From the NCBI RefSeq assembly GCF_025397915.1, contig NZ_JALIDZ010000014.1:1-64000 (forward strand): 64,000 nucleotides of DNA. The letters are read 5' to 3'. Each line of letters starts with the position of its first letter. The stretch's first letter is position 1. This document shows, in pieces, positions 50,570 through 62,991 of the stretch. The translations under genes were made by a program, and so were the position numbers. Source of the DNA: Microbaculum marinisediminis. Lineage in GTDB: Bacteria; Pseudomonadota; Alphaproteobacteria; Rhizobiales; Tepidamorphaceae. The notes under the pieces are model-generated. The model had not been told where the DNA came from and did no database searches. It saw only the letters and a program-made list of their open reading frames with translations.

Positions 50570-51532
50570 ATGCCGGAAGGTCTGGCCGAGGCAACCCAGC
50601 GATTATCCGTCAAGCAACTACGGATAATCGCCGCGATTGAAGACCATGGCTCCATTCGGGTGGCCGCGGAAAGCCTGAATATTACGCAACCCACGGCGAC
50701 GAAGGCGCTCAAGGAGGCTGAGCGCATTCTCGACGTCCGGCTGTTCACCCGCACCAACCGCGGCGTGCTTCCCACCCCCTTCGGCACGACGTTGAGCCGC
50801 CGTGCCCGGCTGATCCTCACCGAACTGCGCCATGCCGGTGAAGAGATCCGCGATCTCCAGGAGGGCCTCGGCGGCCGTGTCGTCGTCGGCACGTTGCTTG
50901 CCGCCTCCGCCCGCCTTCTGCCGTCGGCCATGTCGCGGCTGCGCTGCGAACGGCCGAAGGTCACGGTCACGGTCGTCGAGGGCACCAACGACCTGCTGCT
51001 GCCCGCGCTGAGGCTGGGCAATCTCGATCTGATCGTCGGCCGCCTGCCCGAATTCCGCGGCCGCGAGGGCACCCACCAGGAGGCCCTGTACGACGAGATC
51101 ACCTGCCTGGTGGTGCGGCCGGGCCATCCGCTGCTGTCGTCGCCCCAGATCACGCTGGCCGACACGCTCGCCTGGGACTTCATCCTGCCGCCGCAGGAAA
51201 CCACGCTGCGCCGCCAGCTCGACCACGCCTTCCATCAGGCGGACCTTCAGGTTCCGCCGGTCGTCGTCGAATCCGTGTCGGTTCTGACCAACCGCCGGCT
51301 CGCCGCCGAAACCGACGCGATCTCCGCCTGGCCCTATCAGGTTGTGAGACAGGACGTGCTCGAGGGCAGGCTGATGCGTCTGCCGATCGCCCTTCCGAAG
51401 GTCTCCGCGCCCGTCGGTCTGACGACGCGCGCCGAGGCAACGCCCTCCCCGGTCGCCGCCTCGCTGATGGCAGAACTGCGGATCGTCGCGTCCCAGATCG
51501 CCGAGGAGTACACGACCGACCAGGTATTCTGA
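50570..51532 (+). CDS. LysR-type regulator at the head of the kynurenine-pathway operon
   Basis: A 320-residue LysR regulator with N-terminal helix-turn-helix (LSVKQLRIIAAIEDHGSIRV ... ITQPTATKALKEAERILDVR). The C-terminal effector domain resembles regulators of aromatic-ring catabolism such as PcaQ/GbpR (LEGRLMRLPIALPKVSAPVG). The ATG at 50570 follows GGGAG; a TTG at 50555 is the alternative. It is in the same direction as the catabolic genes that begin 140 bp downstream. Its likely signal is 3-hydroxyanthranilate or a related compound, by inference. Confidence 0.88.
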   Translation: MPEGLAEATQRLSVKQLRIIAAIEDHGSIRVAAESLNITQPTATKALKEAERILDVRLFTRTNRGVLPTPFGTTLSRRARLILTELRHAGEEIRDLQEGLGGRVVVGTLLAASARLLPSAMSRLRCERPKVTVTVVEGTNDLLLPALRLGNLDLIVGRLPEFRGREGTHQEALYDEITCLVVRPGHPLLSSPQITLADTLAWDFILPPQETTLRRQLDHAFHQADLQVPPVVVESVSVLTNRRLAAETDAISAWPYQVVRQDVLEGRLMRLPIALPKVSAPVGLTTRAEATPSPVAASLMAELRIVASQIAEEYTTDQVF

Positions 51533-51671
51533 TTGGTTATATCAAAACGGGAATAATTCATTTCGCCCGAATATCGGTTCATGACAAACTCGTCGGTACC
51601 GCCGCGGCCCTAAACCGCCCGCCCGAAACCACCCGGAAGTCCATACCGCCGTCCTTCGCGCAGGGAACGAC

Positions 51672-52689
<1,018 letters not shown>

Positions 52690-52799
52690 GCGGCAGCCGG
52701 CCCGCACCGCTGATGCCGGCCGCTCCGAAGTCTCCGGCCCCGCACGCCCTCCGCCGAGGGAGTGAGCGGGGCACGGAGACGCCATCCTTCTTCCGCTCG

Positions 52800-52817
52800 T
52801 TCCCGCGAAGGCGGGAA
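52800..52817. repeat. small palindromic intergenic repeat
   Basis: TTCCCGC-GAAG-GCGGGAA (52800-52817) is a perfect 7-bp stem with a 4-base loop, flanked by GT before and TCCAGAGG after. This is a common dispersed palindromic repeat of alphaproteobacterial genomes. It lies in the 169-bp gap between the dioxygenase and the decarboxylase genes and could stabilise or cut the transcript. Confidence 0.75.
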
Positions 52818-52858
52818 TCCAGAGGCGGCACGGCGAGACCTGCGAGGTTCGTGGCCCA

Positions 52859-53902
52859 ATGACCACCGTCGACATGCACAGCCACTTCTTCCCGCACACG
52901 TGGCCCGATCTCGCCGAGCGCTTCGGCACGCCCGACTGGCCGTGGATGAAGCATCTCGATGACGACAACGCGATGGTCATGGTCGGCGACCGCGAATTCA
53001 GGCCGGTCTATTCGGCCTGCTGGAGCGTCGACAAGCGGCTGGAGGAAATGGATCGCGACGGGATCGACCAGCAGATCCTGTGCGCGACACCGGTCCTGTT
53101 CGCCTACCTGCGAAAGCCCGAGGAAGCCGCCGACTGTGCCCGCATCTTCAACGACGCGGCGCTGGACATGACGGCCGCGGCGCCCGACCGGCTGTTCCCG
53201 CTCGCACAGGTGCCGCTGCAGGATACCGACCGCGCATGCCGCGAGGCCGAGAGGGCCATGGCCGACGGCCATCGCGGCATCCAGATCGGCAATCACGTCG
53301 GTGCCCGCGACCTCGACGACGAAGGCCTGATCGCGTTTCTGCAGCACTGCGCGACGATCGGCGCGCCGGTGCTCGTGCATCCCTGGGACATGCTGGGCGC
53401 CGACCGCATGTCGAAATGGATGCTGCAATGGCTGGTGGCGATGCCGGCGGAGACGCAGCTCTCGATCCTCACGCTCATCCTGTCGGGCGCCTTCGAGCGC
53501 CTGCCACGCTCGCTGAAGATCTGCTTCGCCCACGGGGGCGGCAGCTTTCCCTATCTGCTCGGCCGCGTCGACAACGCCTGGCGCCACCGCGATATCGTCC
53601 GCGAGGACTGTCCGAACCCGCCCTCGAGCTACGTCGACCGGTTCTGCGTCGATTCCGCGGTCTTCGACGACGGCGCGCTGCGCCTGCTGGTCGACGTGAT
53701 GGGCAAAGACCGGGTACTGTTCGGCACCGACTACCCGTTCCCGCTCGGCGAGCAGAAGATGGGGGCGCTGGTACGCGGGTCGAAACGTCTGTCGGATGAC
53801 GAGAAACGGGTCATTCTGGGGGAAAACGCCATCCGGTTCTTTGGACTGGCGCCAATAGACACCGTTGACAGGGCAAACCAAGAGGAAGAATTTCAACCCT
53901 AA
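52859..53902 (+). CDS. nbaD: 2-amino-3-carboxymuconate-6-semialdehyde decarboxylase (ACMSD)
   Basis: A 347-residue amidohydrolase-fold decarboxylase. The zinc ligands are visible: His7 and His9 (VDMHSHFFP), His174 ([10 protein letters not shown]), His225 ([12 protein letters not shown]) and Asp291 ([11 protein letters not shown]). It removes the carboxyl group of ACMS, directing carbon to 2-aminomuconate semialdehyde instead of quinolinate. It follows the dioxygenase gene, as in the nba and kynurenine clusters. The C-terminus ([14 protein letters not shown]) is a little longer than usual. Confidence 0.95.
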   Translation: MTTVDMHSHFFPHTWPDLAERFGTPDWPWMKHLDDDNAMVMVGDREFRPVYSACWSVDKRLEEMDRDGIDQQILCATPVLFAYLRKPEEAADCARIFNDAALDMTAAAPDRLFPLAQVPLQDTDRACREAERAMADGHRGIQIGNHVGARDLDDEGLIAFLQHCATIGAPVLVHPWDMLGADRMSKWMLQWLVAMPAETQLSILTLILSGAFERLPRSLKICFAHGGGSFPYLLGRVDNAWRHRDIVREDCPNPPSSYVDRFCVDSAVFDDGALRLLVDVMGKDRVLFGTDYPFPLGEQKMGALVRGSKRLSDDEKRVILGENAIRFFGLAPIDTVDRANQEEEFQP

Positions 53903-53973
53903 AACAGATTGCCCCGCTTGAAACGGACCCGATCCGCCAGGGGTGCAACGGACAATCCAACGGGAGAGAGCAA

Positions 53974-55152
53974 ATGGCATCCAGACTGACTTTTGCCGCA
54001 CTCGGCATCGGCACCGCCCTGGTCGCGACAGCGGCCTTCGCCGACGACCCGGTCAAGATCGGCATGATCACCACCCTGTCCGGTCCCGCCGGGTATCTGG
54101 GCGAGGACGTTCGCGACGGCTTCACGCTGGCGATGGACGAGGAAGGCGGCAAGCTCGGCGGCGCCGATGTCGAACTCCTGGTCGAGGACGACGGTCTGAA
54201 GCCCGAGAACGCCCAGCAGATCGCCGACCGGATGCTCAAGCGCGACGGTGTCGAGATCGTCACCGGCGTCATCTTCTCCAACATCTCGCCGATCGTGGCG
54301 CCGATGACCATCGGCGCGGGCAAGATCTACATCTCCCCGAATTCGGCCCCGTCGATCTTCGCTGGCGAGAAGTGCAACGAGAACTACTTCGTCGTCTCCT
54401 GGCAGAACGACTCCCTGCACGAAGCCGCCGGCATCGCCGCCGAGAAGGCCGGCTACAAGTCGGCCGTCGCGCTGGCGCCGAACTATCAGGCGGGCAAGGA
54501 CGCGATCGCCGGCTTCAAGCGCCGCTTCGGCGGCGAGATCGTCGATGAGATCTATACGCAGCTCGGCCAGACCGACTACGCCGCCGAGATCGCCAAAATC
54601 CGCGCCGACAAGCCGGAAATGGTGTTCTACTTCCTGCCCGGCGGCATGGGCATCAACTTCATGAAGCAGTACGACCAGGCCGGCCTCAAGGCCGACATCC
54701 CGCTGGTCGTCTCCGCGCCGAGCCTCGAGCAGCGCATCATGGAGGCCGTCGGCGAGGCCGCACTCGGCGTCTCCACGTCGAGCCACTGGAACATCGACCT
54801 CGACAATGCCGCAAACAAGGCCTTCGTCGAGGGCTTCCGCGCCAAGTACGACCGCGAGCCGACCCCCTATGCCAGCCAGGGCTACGACACCGCGAAGCTG
54901 ATCGCCAGCGCCCTGAAGGCGACCGGCGGCAAGGTTTCCGGCGACCAGGACGGCTTCCGCACGGCGCTGAAGGCCGCCGATTTCGACTCCGTGCGCGGCG
55001 ATTTCAAGTTCGCCAACAACAACCACCCGATCCACGACTGGTACGCCATCAAGGCCGAGAAGGGCCCGGACGGTAAGCTCCATCTCGTGACCACCGGCGT
55101 CATCGCCGAGGATCACGTGGACGCGTACCACGAAAAGTGCCCGATGAACTGA
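53974..55152 (+). CDS. Liv-type ABC transporter substrate-binding protein
   Basis: A 392-residue periplasmic binding protein with a signal peptide (ALGIGTALVATAAFA). The Liv-family (PF13458-like) fold begins DDPVKIGMITTLSGPAGYLG and continues with FTLAMDEEGGKLGGADVELL. Members in aromatic clusters bind aromatic acids or amino-acid-like ligands. Because it is the first gene of a complete importer inside a kynurenine-pathway operon, the substrate is probably kynurenine, anthranilate or a hydroxylated derivative. This is inferred. It is followed by a strong hairpin. Confidence 0.9.
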   Translation: MASRLTFAALGIGTALVATAAFADDPVKIGMITTLSGPAGYLGEDVRDGFTLAMDEEGGKLGGADVELLVEDDGLKPENAQQIADRMLKRDGVEIVTGVIFSNISPIVAPMTIGAGKIYISPNSAPSIFAGEKCNENYFVVSWQNDSLHEAAGIAAEKAGYKSAVALAPNYQAGKDAIAGFKRRFGGEIVDEIYTQLGQTDYAAEIAKIRADKPEMVFYFLPGGMGINFMKQYDQAGLKADIPLVVSAPSLEQRIMEAVGEAALGVSTSSHWNIDLDNAANKAFVEGFRAKYDREPTPYASQGYDTAKLIASALKATGGKVSGDQDGFRTALKAADFDSVRGDFKFANNNHPIHDWYAIKAEKGPDGKLHLVTTGVIAEDHVDAYHEKCPMN

Positions 55153-55165
55153 TCGGTTGAGTATC

Positions 55166-55190
55166 CGGGCGGCCGGGTGCCGGCCGCCCG
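55166..55190 (+). terminator. strong hairpin between the binding-protein gene and the permease genes
   Basis: CGGGCGGCCGG (55166-55176) pairs perfectly over 11 bp with CCGGCCGCCCG (55180-55190) around a GTG loop. No T-run follows, so it is more likely a stabilising or attenuating stem that keeps binding-protein mRNA in excess over the membrane genes, as is common in ABC importer operons. Confidence 0.75.
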
Positions 55191-55229
55191 ATTCCTGGTG
55201 TTCGACGCAGTCCGGGGGGAAGCGCGTCC

Positions 55230-56153
55230 ATGCTCCTTTTCGTCGAACAGATTCTGAACGGGCTGCAGCTCGGAATCTTTCTGTTCCTCGTGGCCGCCGG
55301 CCTGACGCTGATCTTCGGCATCATGGGCCTGATCAATCTCGCCCACGGCTCGCTGTTCATGATCGGCGCCTATGTCGCCGCCACCGTCACCGCCTGGACC
55401 GGCTCGTTCGTCGCCGGTCTGCTCGCGGCCCTGCCCGCCGCGGCGCTCGCCGGCGTCGTCATCGAGTTCGTGGTGATGCGCCGGCTCTACGACCGCGATC
55501 ACCTCGACCAGGTGCTCGCGACCTTCGGCCTGATCCTGTTCATCAACGAGGCGGTGACGATGATCTGGGGCCGTACGCCCCTGTTCCTCAACGTGCCCGA
55601 CGCCCTGAAGGGCTCCGTCGAGATCATCCCCGGCGTCCCCTACCCGGTCTACCGGATCGCCATCATCGCCGCCGGCATCCTCGTTGCGCTGATCCTGTGG
55701 GCCGTGATCACCCGCACCCGCGCCGGCATGCTGATCCGCGCCGGCTCCACCAATCGCGAGATGGTGGCCGCGCTCGGCGTCGACATCGCCCTGCTCTACA
55801 CCGCCCTGTTCGCCGCCGGCGCCGTCTTCGCCGGGTTCGCCGGCGCCATGGCCGGACCGCTCGTCTCGGTGCAGGTCGGCATGGGCGAGCAGATCCTGAT
55901 CCTCGCCTTCGTCACCATCGTCATCGGCGGCATCGGCTCGATCCGCGGCGCGCTGATCGGCTCGCTTCTGGTCGGCCTCGTCGACACGCTCGGCCGCGCC
56001 TTCGTGCCCGACCTCCTGAAACTGTTCCTTCCGCCCGCCGAAGCCGACGGCATCGGCGCCGGCCTGTCCTCGATGATGGTCTATCTGCTGATGGCCCTGG
56101 TTCTGATCATCCGGCCCAGCGGCCTGTTCCCCACCGCCTCGGGGGCGCGCTGA
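55230..56153 (+). CDS. Liv-type ABC permease (LivH family)
   Basis: A 307-residue membrane permease with about eight spans (LLFVEQILNGLQLGIFLFLV, GLMGLINLAHGSLFMIGAYV-type segment IMGLINLAHGSLFMIGAYVA). The EAA-like loop GVDIALLYTALFAAGAVFAG and the VTIVIGGIGSIRGALIGSLL motif are typical. It pairs with the LivM-type permease, whose ATG at 56155 lies just past the stop. Confidence 0.92.
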   Translation: MLLFVEQILNGLQLGIFLFLVAAGLTLIFGIMGLINLAHGSLFMIGAYVAATVTAWTGSFVAGLLAALPAAALAGVVIEFVVMRRLYDRDHLDQVLATFGLILFINEAVTMIWGRTPLFLNVPDALKGSVEIIPGVPYPVYRIAIIAAGILVALILWAVITRTRAGMLIRAGSTNREMVAALGVDIALLYTALFAAGAVFAGFAGAMAGPLVSVQVGMGEQILILAFVTIVIGGIGSIRGALIGSLLVGLVDTLGRAFVPDLLKLFLPPAEADGIGAGLSSMMVYLLMALVLIIRPSGLFPTASGAR

Positions 56154-56154
56154 C

Positions 56155-57154
56155 ATGCCGATGCGATACGAAAAGCCGTTCCTGGTCGCCGGCCTGATCC
56201 TGCTTCTCGCCTTCCCGTTCATCGCCGAGGCGCTCGGCAACGCCTATTTCACCTCGACCGTCTCGCGCATCCTGATCTTCGCGATCGCCGCCATCTCGCT
56301 CGACCTGATCCTCGGCTTCGGCGGCCTGGTCAGCTTCGGCCACGCCGCCTATCTCGGCATCGGCGCCTATGTCGTGGCGATCCTGTCGTTCCACGCCTAT
56401 GACGGCTCGCCGCTGTTCGGCCTGCCCGGCACCGAGTCCGGGCACCTCGTCTGGCCACTCGCGGTGCTGATCTCGGCGCTGGTGGCGGTGCCCCTGGGCG
56501 CGCTCTGCCTGAGGACCAGCGGCGTCTACTTCATCATGATAACGCTGGCGTTCGCCCAGATGCTGTTCTTCTTCTTCGTCTCGCTGCAGCGCTACGGCGG
56601 CGACGACGGCCTGTTCATGTTCGCGGGCCGCAGCGAGATGCCGTTCATCGATCTCGAGAACGACACCACCTTCTACTACGTCTGCCTCGGCTTCCTGGTC
56701 GCGTTCTTCCTGTTGTGCCGCGCCATCGTCGCCTCGCGGTTCGGCCGTGTCCTGCGGGGCATCAAGCAGAACGAGCGGCGCATGGTGATGCTCGGCTATC
56801 CCGTCTACCGCTACAAGCTGGTCGCCTTCGTCATCGCCGGGGCCGGCGCGGGGCTGGCCGGTGCGCTGCTGGCCAACCACACCAAGTTCGTCAGCCCGGA
56901 CATCCTCGCCTGGACCAAGTCCGGCGACATCATGATCATGGTCATCCTCGGCGGCATCGGCACGCTCACCGGGCCGATCCTGGGGGCGGCCGCCTTCCTG
57001 ATGCTGGAGGACTACCTGCCGGTCATCTTCGGCGATCTGAACATGGACCTCCTGAAGGATCACTGGCGCGTCGTGTTCGGGCCGATGCTGATCCTGATCG
57101 TGCTGTTCGCCAAGCGCGGCCTCCACGGCATGCTGTTCCGGAAGGAGGCCGGCG

Positions 57155-57162
<8 letters not shown>
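56155..57162 (+). CDS. Liv-type ABC permease (LivM family)
   Basis: A 335-residue permease with eight or so spans. The typical LivM motifs are DLILGFGGLVSFGHAAYLGI, LALRTSGVYFIMITLAFAQ-like CLRTSGVYFIMITLAFAQ and ILGGIGTLTGPILGAAAFL. It overlaps the ATPase gene by 8 bases (57155-57162). It forms the channel with the LivH-type subunit. Confidence 0.92.
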
Positions 57163-57906
<744 letters not shown>

Positions 57907-57910
<4 letters not shown>

Positions 57911-58611
57911 TGCTGACCCTGTCCGGCGTCGAGACCTTCTACGGCCGCAGCCAGGTTCTGTTCGGCGTCGACCTGGCGGTCGATGCCGGCGAGGTGGTGA
58001 CGCTGATGGGCCGCAACGGCATGGGCAAGACCACCACGGTGCGCTCGATCCTCGGGCTGACCCCGCCCAGACGCGGCTCCGTGACCTTCGACGGCCGCGA
58101 GGTCGCCGGGCTGCCGCCGCACCGGATCGGACGGCTCGGCATCGGGCTCGTGCCGGAAGGCCGGCAGATCTTCCCGACGCTCACCGTGCGCGAGAACCTG
58201 GTGGCAACCGCCGCCAATCGGGCCGGCAGCGGCCATCCCTGGTCGCTGGACGCCATCTACGACCTGTTCCCCCGGCTGGGCGAACGCCACAGCCAGTTCG
58301 GCCGCTCGCTTTCGGGCGGCGAGCAGCAGATGCTCGCCATCGGCCGCGCCATGATGACCAATCCGAAGCTCCTGGTGCTGGACGAGGCCACGGAGGGCCT
58401 GGCCCCGTTGATCCGCGAGGAGATCTGGAACGTCATCGAACGGCTGAAGGCCGCCGGCCAGTCGATCCTGGTGATCGACAAGAACCTGTCGGCCTTGAAG
58501 CGAATCGCCGATCGGCACTTCATCATGGAGAAGGGCGTCGTCGTGTGGGCGGGCGACAGCGCCGCGCTCGACGCCGATCCCGATGTCGCCCATCGCTACC
58601 TCGGAGTCTGA
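57907..58611 (+). CDS. Liv-type ABC ATPase (LivF family)
   Basis: A 234-residue ATPase with Walker A GRNGMGKTTT, signature LSGGEQQML and Walker B LLVLDEATEGLAP. The switch region reads VIDKNLSAL where most LivF proteins have a His-containing loop (VEQN/VEHN type); LivF proteins naturally vary here. It is the last transporter gene, with the formamidase-like gene beginning 6 bp after its stop. Confidence 0.93.
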
Positions 58612-58617
58612 CTGACC

Positions 58618-59502
58618 ATGCCGAAGGCACCCGGCCCCGAGCTCTACAGGGGGATGGACCGCGCGACGCTGGAACGCGAATACGACGCGCGCGCGACGGT
58701 GCCCTCGATCGATCCCTTTCTGGAGCGCTACGCCGCCATCTCCGCGGACATGCGCGCCACCCTGCCCTGCCACCTCGACGTCTCCTACGGGCCGAGCGAC
58801 GCCGAGACCATGGACGTATTCCCGGCCGGCCCGAACGCGCCGGTCTTCGTCTTCATCCATGGCGGCTACTGGCGGCTGTTGTCCAAGGACGACTCCGCCT
58901 TCATGGCCGAGGTCTTCACCCGCGCCGGCGTCTCCGTCGTCGCGCTGAACTACGCCCTCGCCCCGGCCGTCAGCCTCGACGAGATCGTGCGCCAGTGCCG
59001 GGCCGCGATCGCCTGGATCTACGCCAACGGCCGCGAATTCGGCATCGATTGCGACCGCATCTTCGTCGGCGGCAATTCCGCCGGCGGCCATCTCGTCGGC
59101 ATGCTGACCTGCGGCGACTGGCACGACGCGTTCGGGGTTCGCCCCGACGTGATCAAGGGCGCGCTCGCCGTCAGCGGCCTCTTCGACCTGGAGCCCGTGC
59201 GCCTCTGCGTCCCCAACGAATGGCTCAGGCTCGATGAGGACGCCGTCGCCCGCAACAGCCCGATACTGCACCTGCCGGAGCGCAACGGTTGCCCGCTGCT
59301 GGTGTCGTGGGCGGGAAGCGAGACCAGCGAATTCAAGCGCCAGAGCCGAGAGTTCGCCGATGCGTGGACGGCCCGCGATTTCCCCTGCACGGCCTTCGAA
59401 CTGTCGGCCCGAAATCATTTCGACCTGATCCTCGACCTCGCCGATCCCGACAGCCGGATGACGCGCGAGACGCTATCGATGATCACGGACGACGGCGACT
59501 AG
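58618..59502 (+). CDS. alpha/beta-hydrolase, probable arylformamidase (kynurenine formamidase)
   Basis: A 294-residue alpha/beta hydrolase. The oxyanion motif HGGYW is at 81-85, the nucleophile elbow is GGNSAGG (Ser154) and the catalytic His is in ARNHFDL near residue 275. HGGYW plus NSAGG is the mark of the eukaryote-like/bacterial N-formylkynurenine formamidase group. Being last in a 3-hydroxyanthranilate operon supports hydrolysis of N-formylkynurenine or a similar formanilide. An esterase with another ester substrate cannot be excluded. Confidence 0.82.
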   Translation: MPKAPGPELYRGMDRATLEREYDARATVPSIDPFLERYAAISADMRATLPCHLDVSYGPSDAETMDVFPAGPNAPVFVFIHGGYWRLLSKDDSAFMAEVFTRAGVSVVALNYALAPAVSLDEIVRQCRAAIAWIYANGREFGIDCDRIFVGGNSAGGHLVGMLTCGDWHDAFGVRPDVIKGALAVSGLFDLEPVRLCVPNEWLRLDEDAVARNSPILHLPERNGCPLLVSWAGSETSEFKRQSREFADAWTARDFPCTAFELSARNHFDLILDLADPDSRMTRETLSMITDDGD

Positions 59503-59608
59503 GCGCTGCCATCGATCGATACCGCAGCCGCAGCTTGCCCCCGAGGATCAAGGCCGGCGCACGCATTGGCTCGGGTGGCTTGACCGGTGCTCCCAAGAAA
59601 GCCGCGTG

Positions 59609-59627
59609 TCCCGGACCCGATCCGGGA
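59609..59627. terminator. palindromic hairpin in the gap before ugd
   Basis: TCCCGGA (59609-59615) pairs with TCCGGGA (59621-59627) around CCCGA. It lies between the convergent formamidase-like and UDP-glucose dehydrogenase genes. The TCCCGGACCCGATCCGGGA element is a known kind of dispersed palindrome in alphaproteobacteria and may act as a bidirectional terminator. Confidence 0.55.
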
Positions 59628-59662
59628 GCATAAGGCCCCGAGGCCCATGGAAACCGGTTTTT

Positions 59663-60979
59663 CTACGCCCGCGGCGGCTTGCCGAGCGGATAGAGCACCA
59701 GGCCCGCCGCACGTGCCGTTTCCGGCTTCACCACATTGCGCAGATCGATCAGCGCCGGGCGGCGCATGCGCGCGCGCATGGCCGCGAAGTCGAGGGTTCG
59801 GAATTCCGGCCACTCGGTCAGGATCACCACCGCGTCCGCCTGATCGGCGACGCCCAGCGCATCGTCCGCGTAGGAAATGCCGTTCAGCAGCGGCCTGGCG
59901 TTGTCCATCGCCTCGGGATCGTAGGCGGTGACGATCGCGCCGCCCTTGACCAGTTCGGCGATGATGGTGAGCGACGGGGCCTCGCGCACGTCGTCCGTGC
60001 CGCTCTTGAACGCGATGCCGAGCACGCCGATCCGCTTGCCGTCCAGCCCGCCGACGACATCGCCGATCTTGGTCACCATGGCGTGCTTGTGCCACTGGTT
60101 GGCGGCCAGCACCGTCTCGACGATGGACAGCGGCGACCCGGCGTCCCGCGCCGCGTTCACCAGTGCGAGGGCATCCTTGGGAAAGCACGAACCGCCGTAT
60201 CCGGGACCGGGCTTGAGGAACTCCGGACCGATGCGCGCGTCCAGCCCCATGCCGTGCGCCACCATCTCCACGTCGGCGCCGACCTTCTCGCACAGCCGCG
60301 CCATCTCGTTGATGAAGGCGATCTTGGTCGACAGGAAGGCGTTGGATGCGTGCTTGACCAGTTCGGACGTCTCCGGCGTCGTCGCCACCAGGACCGAGCC
60401 CTTTTCGATCAGCGGCGCGTAGACCGCCTTCAGCGCCTCCAGCGCCCGCTTGTCGCGGGTGCCCACGACGATGCGCTCGGCCTCGAGGAAATCCGCGACC
60501 GCCGCCCCCTCGCGCAGGAACTCCGGATTGGAGGCGACCGCGATATCGACGCCGGCGCGCCGCCCGGCGATGCGGCTCTCGATGCGCCGCGCGGTGCCGA
60601 CCGGAACCGTCGATTTGGTGACGAGCAAGGTGAAGCCCTCGGCCGCGTCGGCCACCGCGTCGGTCACCGCCAGGACGGCGGTGAGATCCGGATTGCCGGT
60701 CTTCGGCTCCGGCGGGGTGCCGACGGCGACGAAGACGAGGTCCGCGCCGCGCACGGCCGCGGCGGTATCGGTCGTGAACGACAGCCGGCCGGCCGACATC
60801 TGGTCGAACACCAGCGTTTCGAGCCCGGGTTCGAAGATCGTGACGACGCCGCTTTGCAGCGCTTTCACCTTGTCGGCGTCGCGATCGACGCAGACGACGC
60901 TGTGGCCGAGCTTGGCGAAGCAGGCGCCGCAGACCAGGCCGACATAGCCGGTTCCGACGACGGCGATACGTTGAGTCAT
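59663..60979 (-). CDS. ugd: UDP-glucose 6-dehydrogenase
   Basis: A 438-residue nucleotide-sugar dehydrogenase. The NAD-binding motif VVGTGYVGLVCGACFAKLGH is at the N-terminus, the catalytic Cys is in GYGGSCFPKDALAL, and the central DLTAVLAVTDAVADAAEGFT and C-terminal IGVLGIAFKSGTDDVREAPS blocks are typical. It oxidises UDP-glucose to UDP-glucuronate for surface polysaccharide. The ATG at 60979 is used because the Rossmann motif starts five residues later. It stands alone; no other polysaccharide gene is in the window. Confidence 0.95.
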   Translation of the reverse strand: MTQRIAVVGTGYVGLVCGACFAKLGHSVVCVDRDADKVKALQSGVVTIFEPGLETLVFDQMSAGRLSFTTDTAAAVRGADLVFVAVGTPPEPKTGNPDLTAVLAVTDAVADAAEGFTLLVTKSTVPVGTARRIESRIAGRRAGVDIAVASNPEFLREGAAVADFLEAERIVVGTRDKRALEALKAVYAPLIEKGSVLVATTPETSELVKHASNAFLSTKIAFINEMARLCEKVGADVEMVAHGMGLDARIGPEFLKPGPGYGGSCFPKDALALVNAARDAGSPLSIVETVLAANQWHKHAMVTKIGDVVGGLDGKRIGVLGIAFKSGTDDVREAPSLTIIAELVKGGAIVTAYDPEAMDNARPLLNGISYADDALGVADQADAVVILTEWPEFRTLDFAAMRARMRRPALIDLRNVVKPETARAAGLVLYPLGKPPRA

Positions 60980-61216
60980 GGGCCGCTCTGACAATTGCGG
61001 ATACGACACGCCCCGCCCGGGCATCCCGGCGGATATCCTGGGGGGCCTCCTGGCTGGCGGGCTACCAGACTAGGCTCTTGCGCGCAATCGCCTGGCGCAT
61101 TTGGGGTTGCGAACGTCGCTTCCGCGCTCCCAAATGGCATATCGATGCGTACTAATTCAGAAGCCAGGCACCGTAACGGCATGTCAGGCCGAAAAAACGA
61201 CCACAGGGGAGCCATC

Positions 61217-62887
61217 ATGAAGTCTGATATCGAGATCGCCCGCGCGGCCAGCATGAAGCCAATCATGGACATTGCCGGCACGCTGGGCGTCCCGACCGAC
61301 GCCGTTCTGCAATACGGGCCCTACAAGGCGAAGATTTCCCTGGATTACATTTCAAGCCTGGCCGACAGGCCCGACGGCAACCTGATCCTCGTCACGGCGA
61401 TGACCCCGACGCCGGCCGGCGAAGGCAAGACGACGACGACGGTGGGCCTCGGCGACGGCCTCAACCGCATCGGCAAGAACGCCATCATGTGCCTGCGCGA
61501 GCCCTCGCTCGGCCCCTGCTTCGGCATGAAGGGCGGCGCGGCCGGCGGCGGCCATGCCCAGGTCGTGCCGATGGAGGACATCAACCTCCATTTCACCGGC
61601 GACTTCCACGCCATCACCTCGGCCAACAACCTGCTGGCTGCGCTGGTCGACAACCACATCTACTGGGGCAACGGCTGCGCGATCGACGTGCGCCGCGTCG
61701 CCTGGCGCCGCGTCATCGACATGAACGACCGGGCCCTGCGCGAGATCGTCTGCTCTCTCGGCGGCGTCGCCAACGGCTTCCCGCGCGAGGCCGGCTTCGA
61801 CATCACCGTCGCCTCGGAAGTGATGGCGATCCTGTGCCTGGCGATGGACCTGGAAGACCTCGAGCGCCGCCTCGGCAACATCGTCGTCGGCTACACCCGC
61901 GACAAGACGCCGGTGACCGCGAAGGAGATAGAGGCCGCCGGCGCCATGACCGTCCTGCTCAAGGACGCGCTGATGCCGAACCTGGTGCAGACGCTGGAGA
62001 ACAATCCCGCCTTCGTCCATGGCGGGCCGTTCGCCAATATCGCGCACGGCTGCAACACCGTGCTGGCCACGCGCACGGCGCTCAAGCTGGCCGAATTCGT
62101 GGTGACGGAGGCCGGTTTCGGCGCCGATCTGGGGGCCGAGAAGTTCTTCGACATCAAGTGCCGCAAGGCCGGCCTCAAACCCGCCGCCGCCGTCATCGTC
62201 GCCACCATCCGGGCGCTGAAGATGCATGGCGGGGTGAAGAAGGAGGATCTCGGCCAGGAGAACGTGGACGCGGTGAAGAAGGGCCTCGCCAATCTCGGCC
62301 GGCATATCCGCAATGTCGGCCAGTTCGGCGTGCCGGCCGTCGTCGCCATCAACGCCTTCACCTCCGACACGGAGGCCGAGTTCAGGGCGGTGGAGGACTA
62401 CTGCACGGAGCTGGGTGTCGAGGCGATCCCGTGCACGCACTGGGCCGACGGCGGCAAGGGCACCGAGGCGCTGGCGAAGAAGGTGGTGGAGCTGTCCGAT
62501 TCCGGACGCTCGCAGTTCCGCCCGCTCTACGACGACGATCTGCCGCTGTGGGACAAGGTGCGTACGATCGCCCGCTCGATCTACGCCGCCGAGGACATCG
62601 TCGCCGACAAGGCGGTCCGTGACCAATTCAGGCAGCTTCAGGACCAGGGCTTCGGCCACTTCCCGATCTGCATGGCCAAGACGCAGTACTCGTTCTCGAC
62701 CGATCCCAACCTCAAGGGCGCGCCGACCGGCCACGTGGTCGCGATCCGCGAGGTCCGGCTATCGGCCGGCGCCGAGTTCATCGTGGTGATCACCGGCGAG
62801 ATCATGACCATGCCCGGCCTGCCGCGCGTCCCGGCGGCCAATTCGATCCGGCTCGATGAAGCCGGTAACGTCGTCGGACTGTTCTGA
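61217..62887 (+). CDS. fhs: formate-tetrahydrofolate ligase
   Basis: A 556-residue enzyme. It begins [20 protein letters not shown], as is usual for Fhs. The P-loop-like ATP site [15 protein letters not shown] (about 64-78) and [20 protein letters not shown] (about 95-115) are characteristic. It makes 10-formyl-THF from formate, THF and ATP. The start at 61217 follows AGGGGAG and the family start; the frame runs open upstream to 60995. The next gene encodes a formate dehydrogenase subunit, so formate is the shared node. Confidence 0.97.
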   Translation: MKSDIEIARAASMKPIMDIAGTLGVPTDAVLQYGPYKAKISLDYISSLADRPDGNLILVTAMTPTPAGEGKTTTTVGLGDGLNRIGKNAIMCLREPSLGPCFGMKGGAAGGGHAQVVPMEDINLHFTGDFHAITSANNLLAALVDNHIYWGNGCAIDVRRVAWRRVIDMNDRALREIVCSLGGVANGFPREAGFDITVASEVMAILCLAMDLEDLERRLGNIVVGYTRDKTPVTAKEIEAAGAMTVLLKDALMPNLVQTLENNPAFVHGGPFANIAHGCNTVLATRTALKLAEFVVTEAGFGADLGAEKFFDIKCRKAGLKPAAAVIVATIRALKMHGGVKKEDLGQENVDAVKKGLANLGRHIRNVGQFGVPAVVAINAFTSDTEAEFRAVEDYCTELGVEAIPCTHWADGGKGTEALAKKVVELSDSGRSQFRPLYDDDLPLWDKVRTIARSIYAAEDIVADKAVRDQFRQLQDQGFGHFPICMAKTQYSFSTDPNLKGAPTGHVVAIREVRLSAGAEFIVVITGEIMTMPGLPRVPAANSIRLDEAGNVVGLF

Positions 62888-62991
62888 TCGCGTTAGACGA
62901 TTCGAAACCACACAGACTGGAAGACGGACCGGTCGGGACCTAGTTTCCCGCCCGGCCCCAATCCAACGGCAGGCGGATGACCCGGAGAGCC

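Noticed and set aside
60980-61216. A riboswitch or long leader before fhs
   Set aside because: The 237-bp spacer has G/C-rich repeats but no conserved riboswitch core that I can recognise. It probably only holds the divergent promoters.
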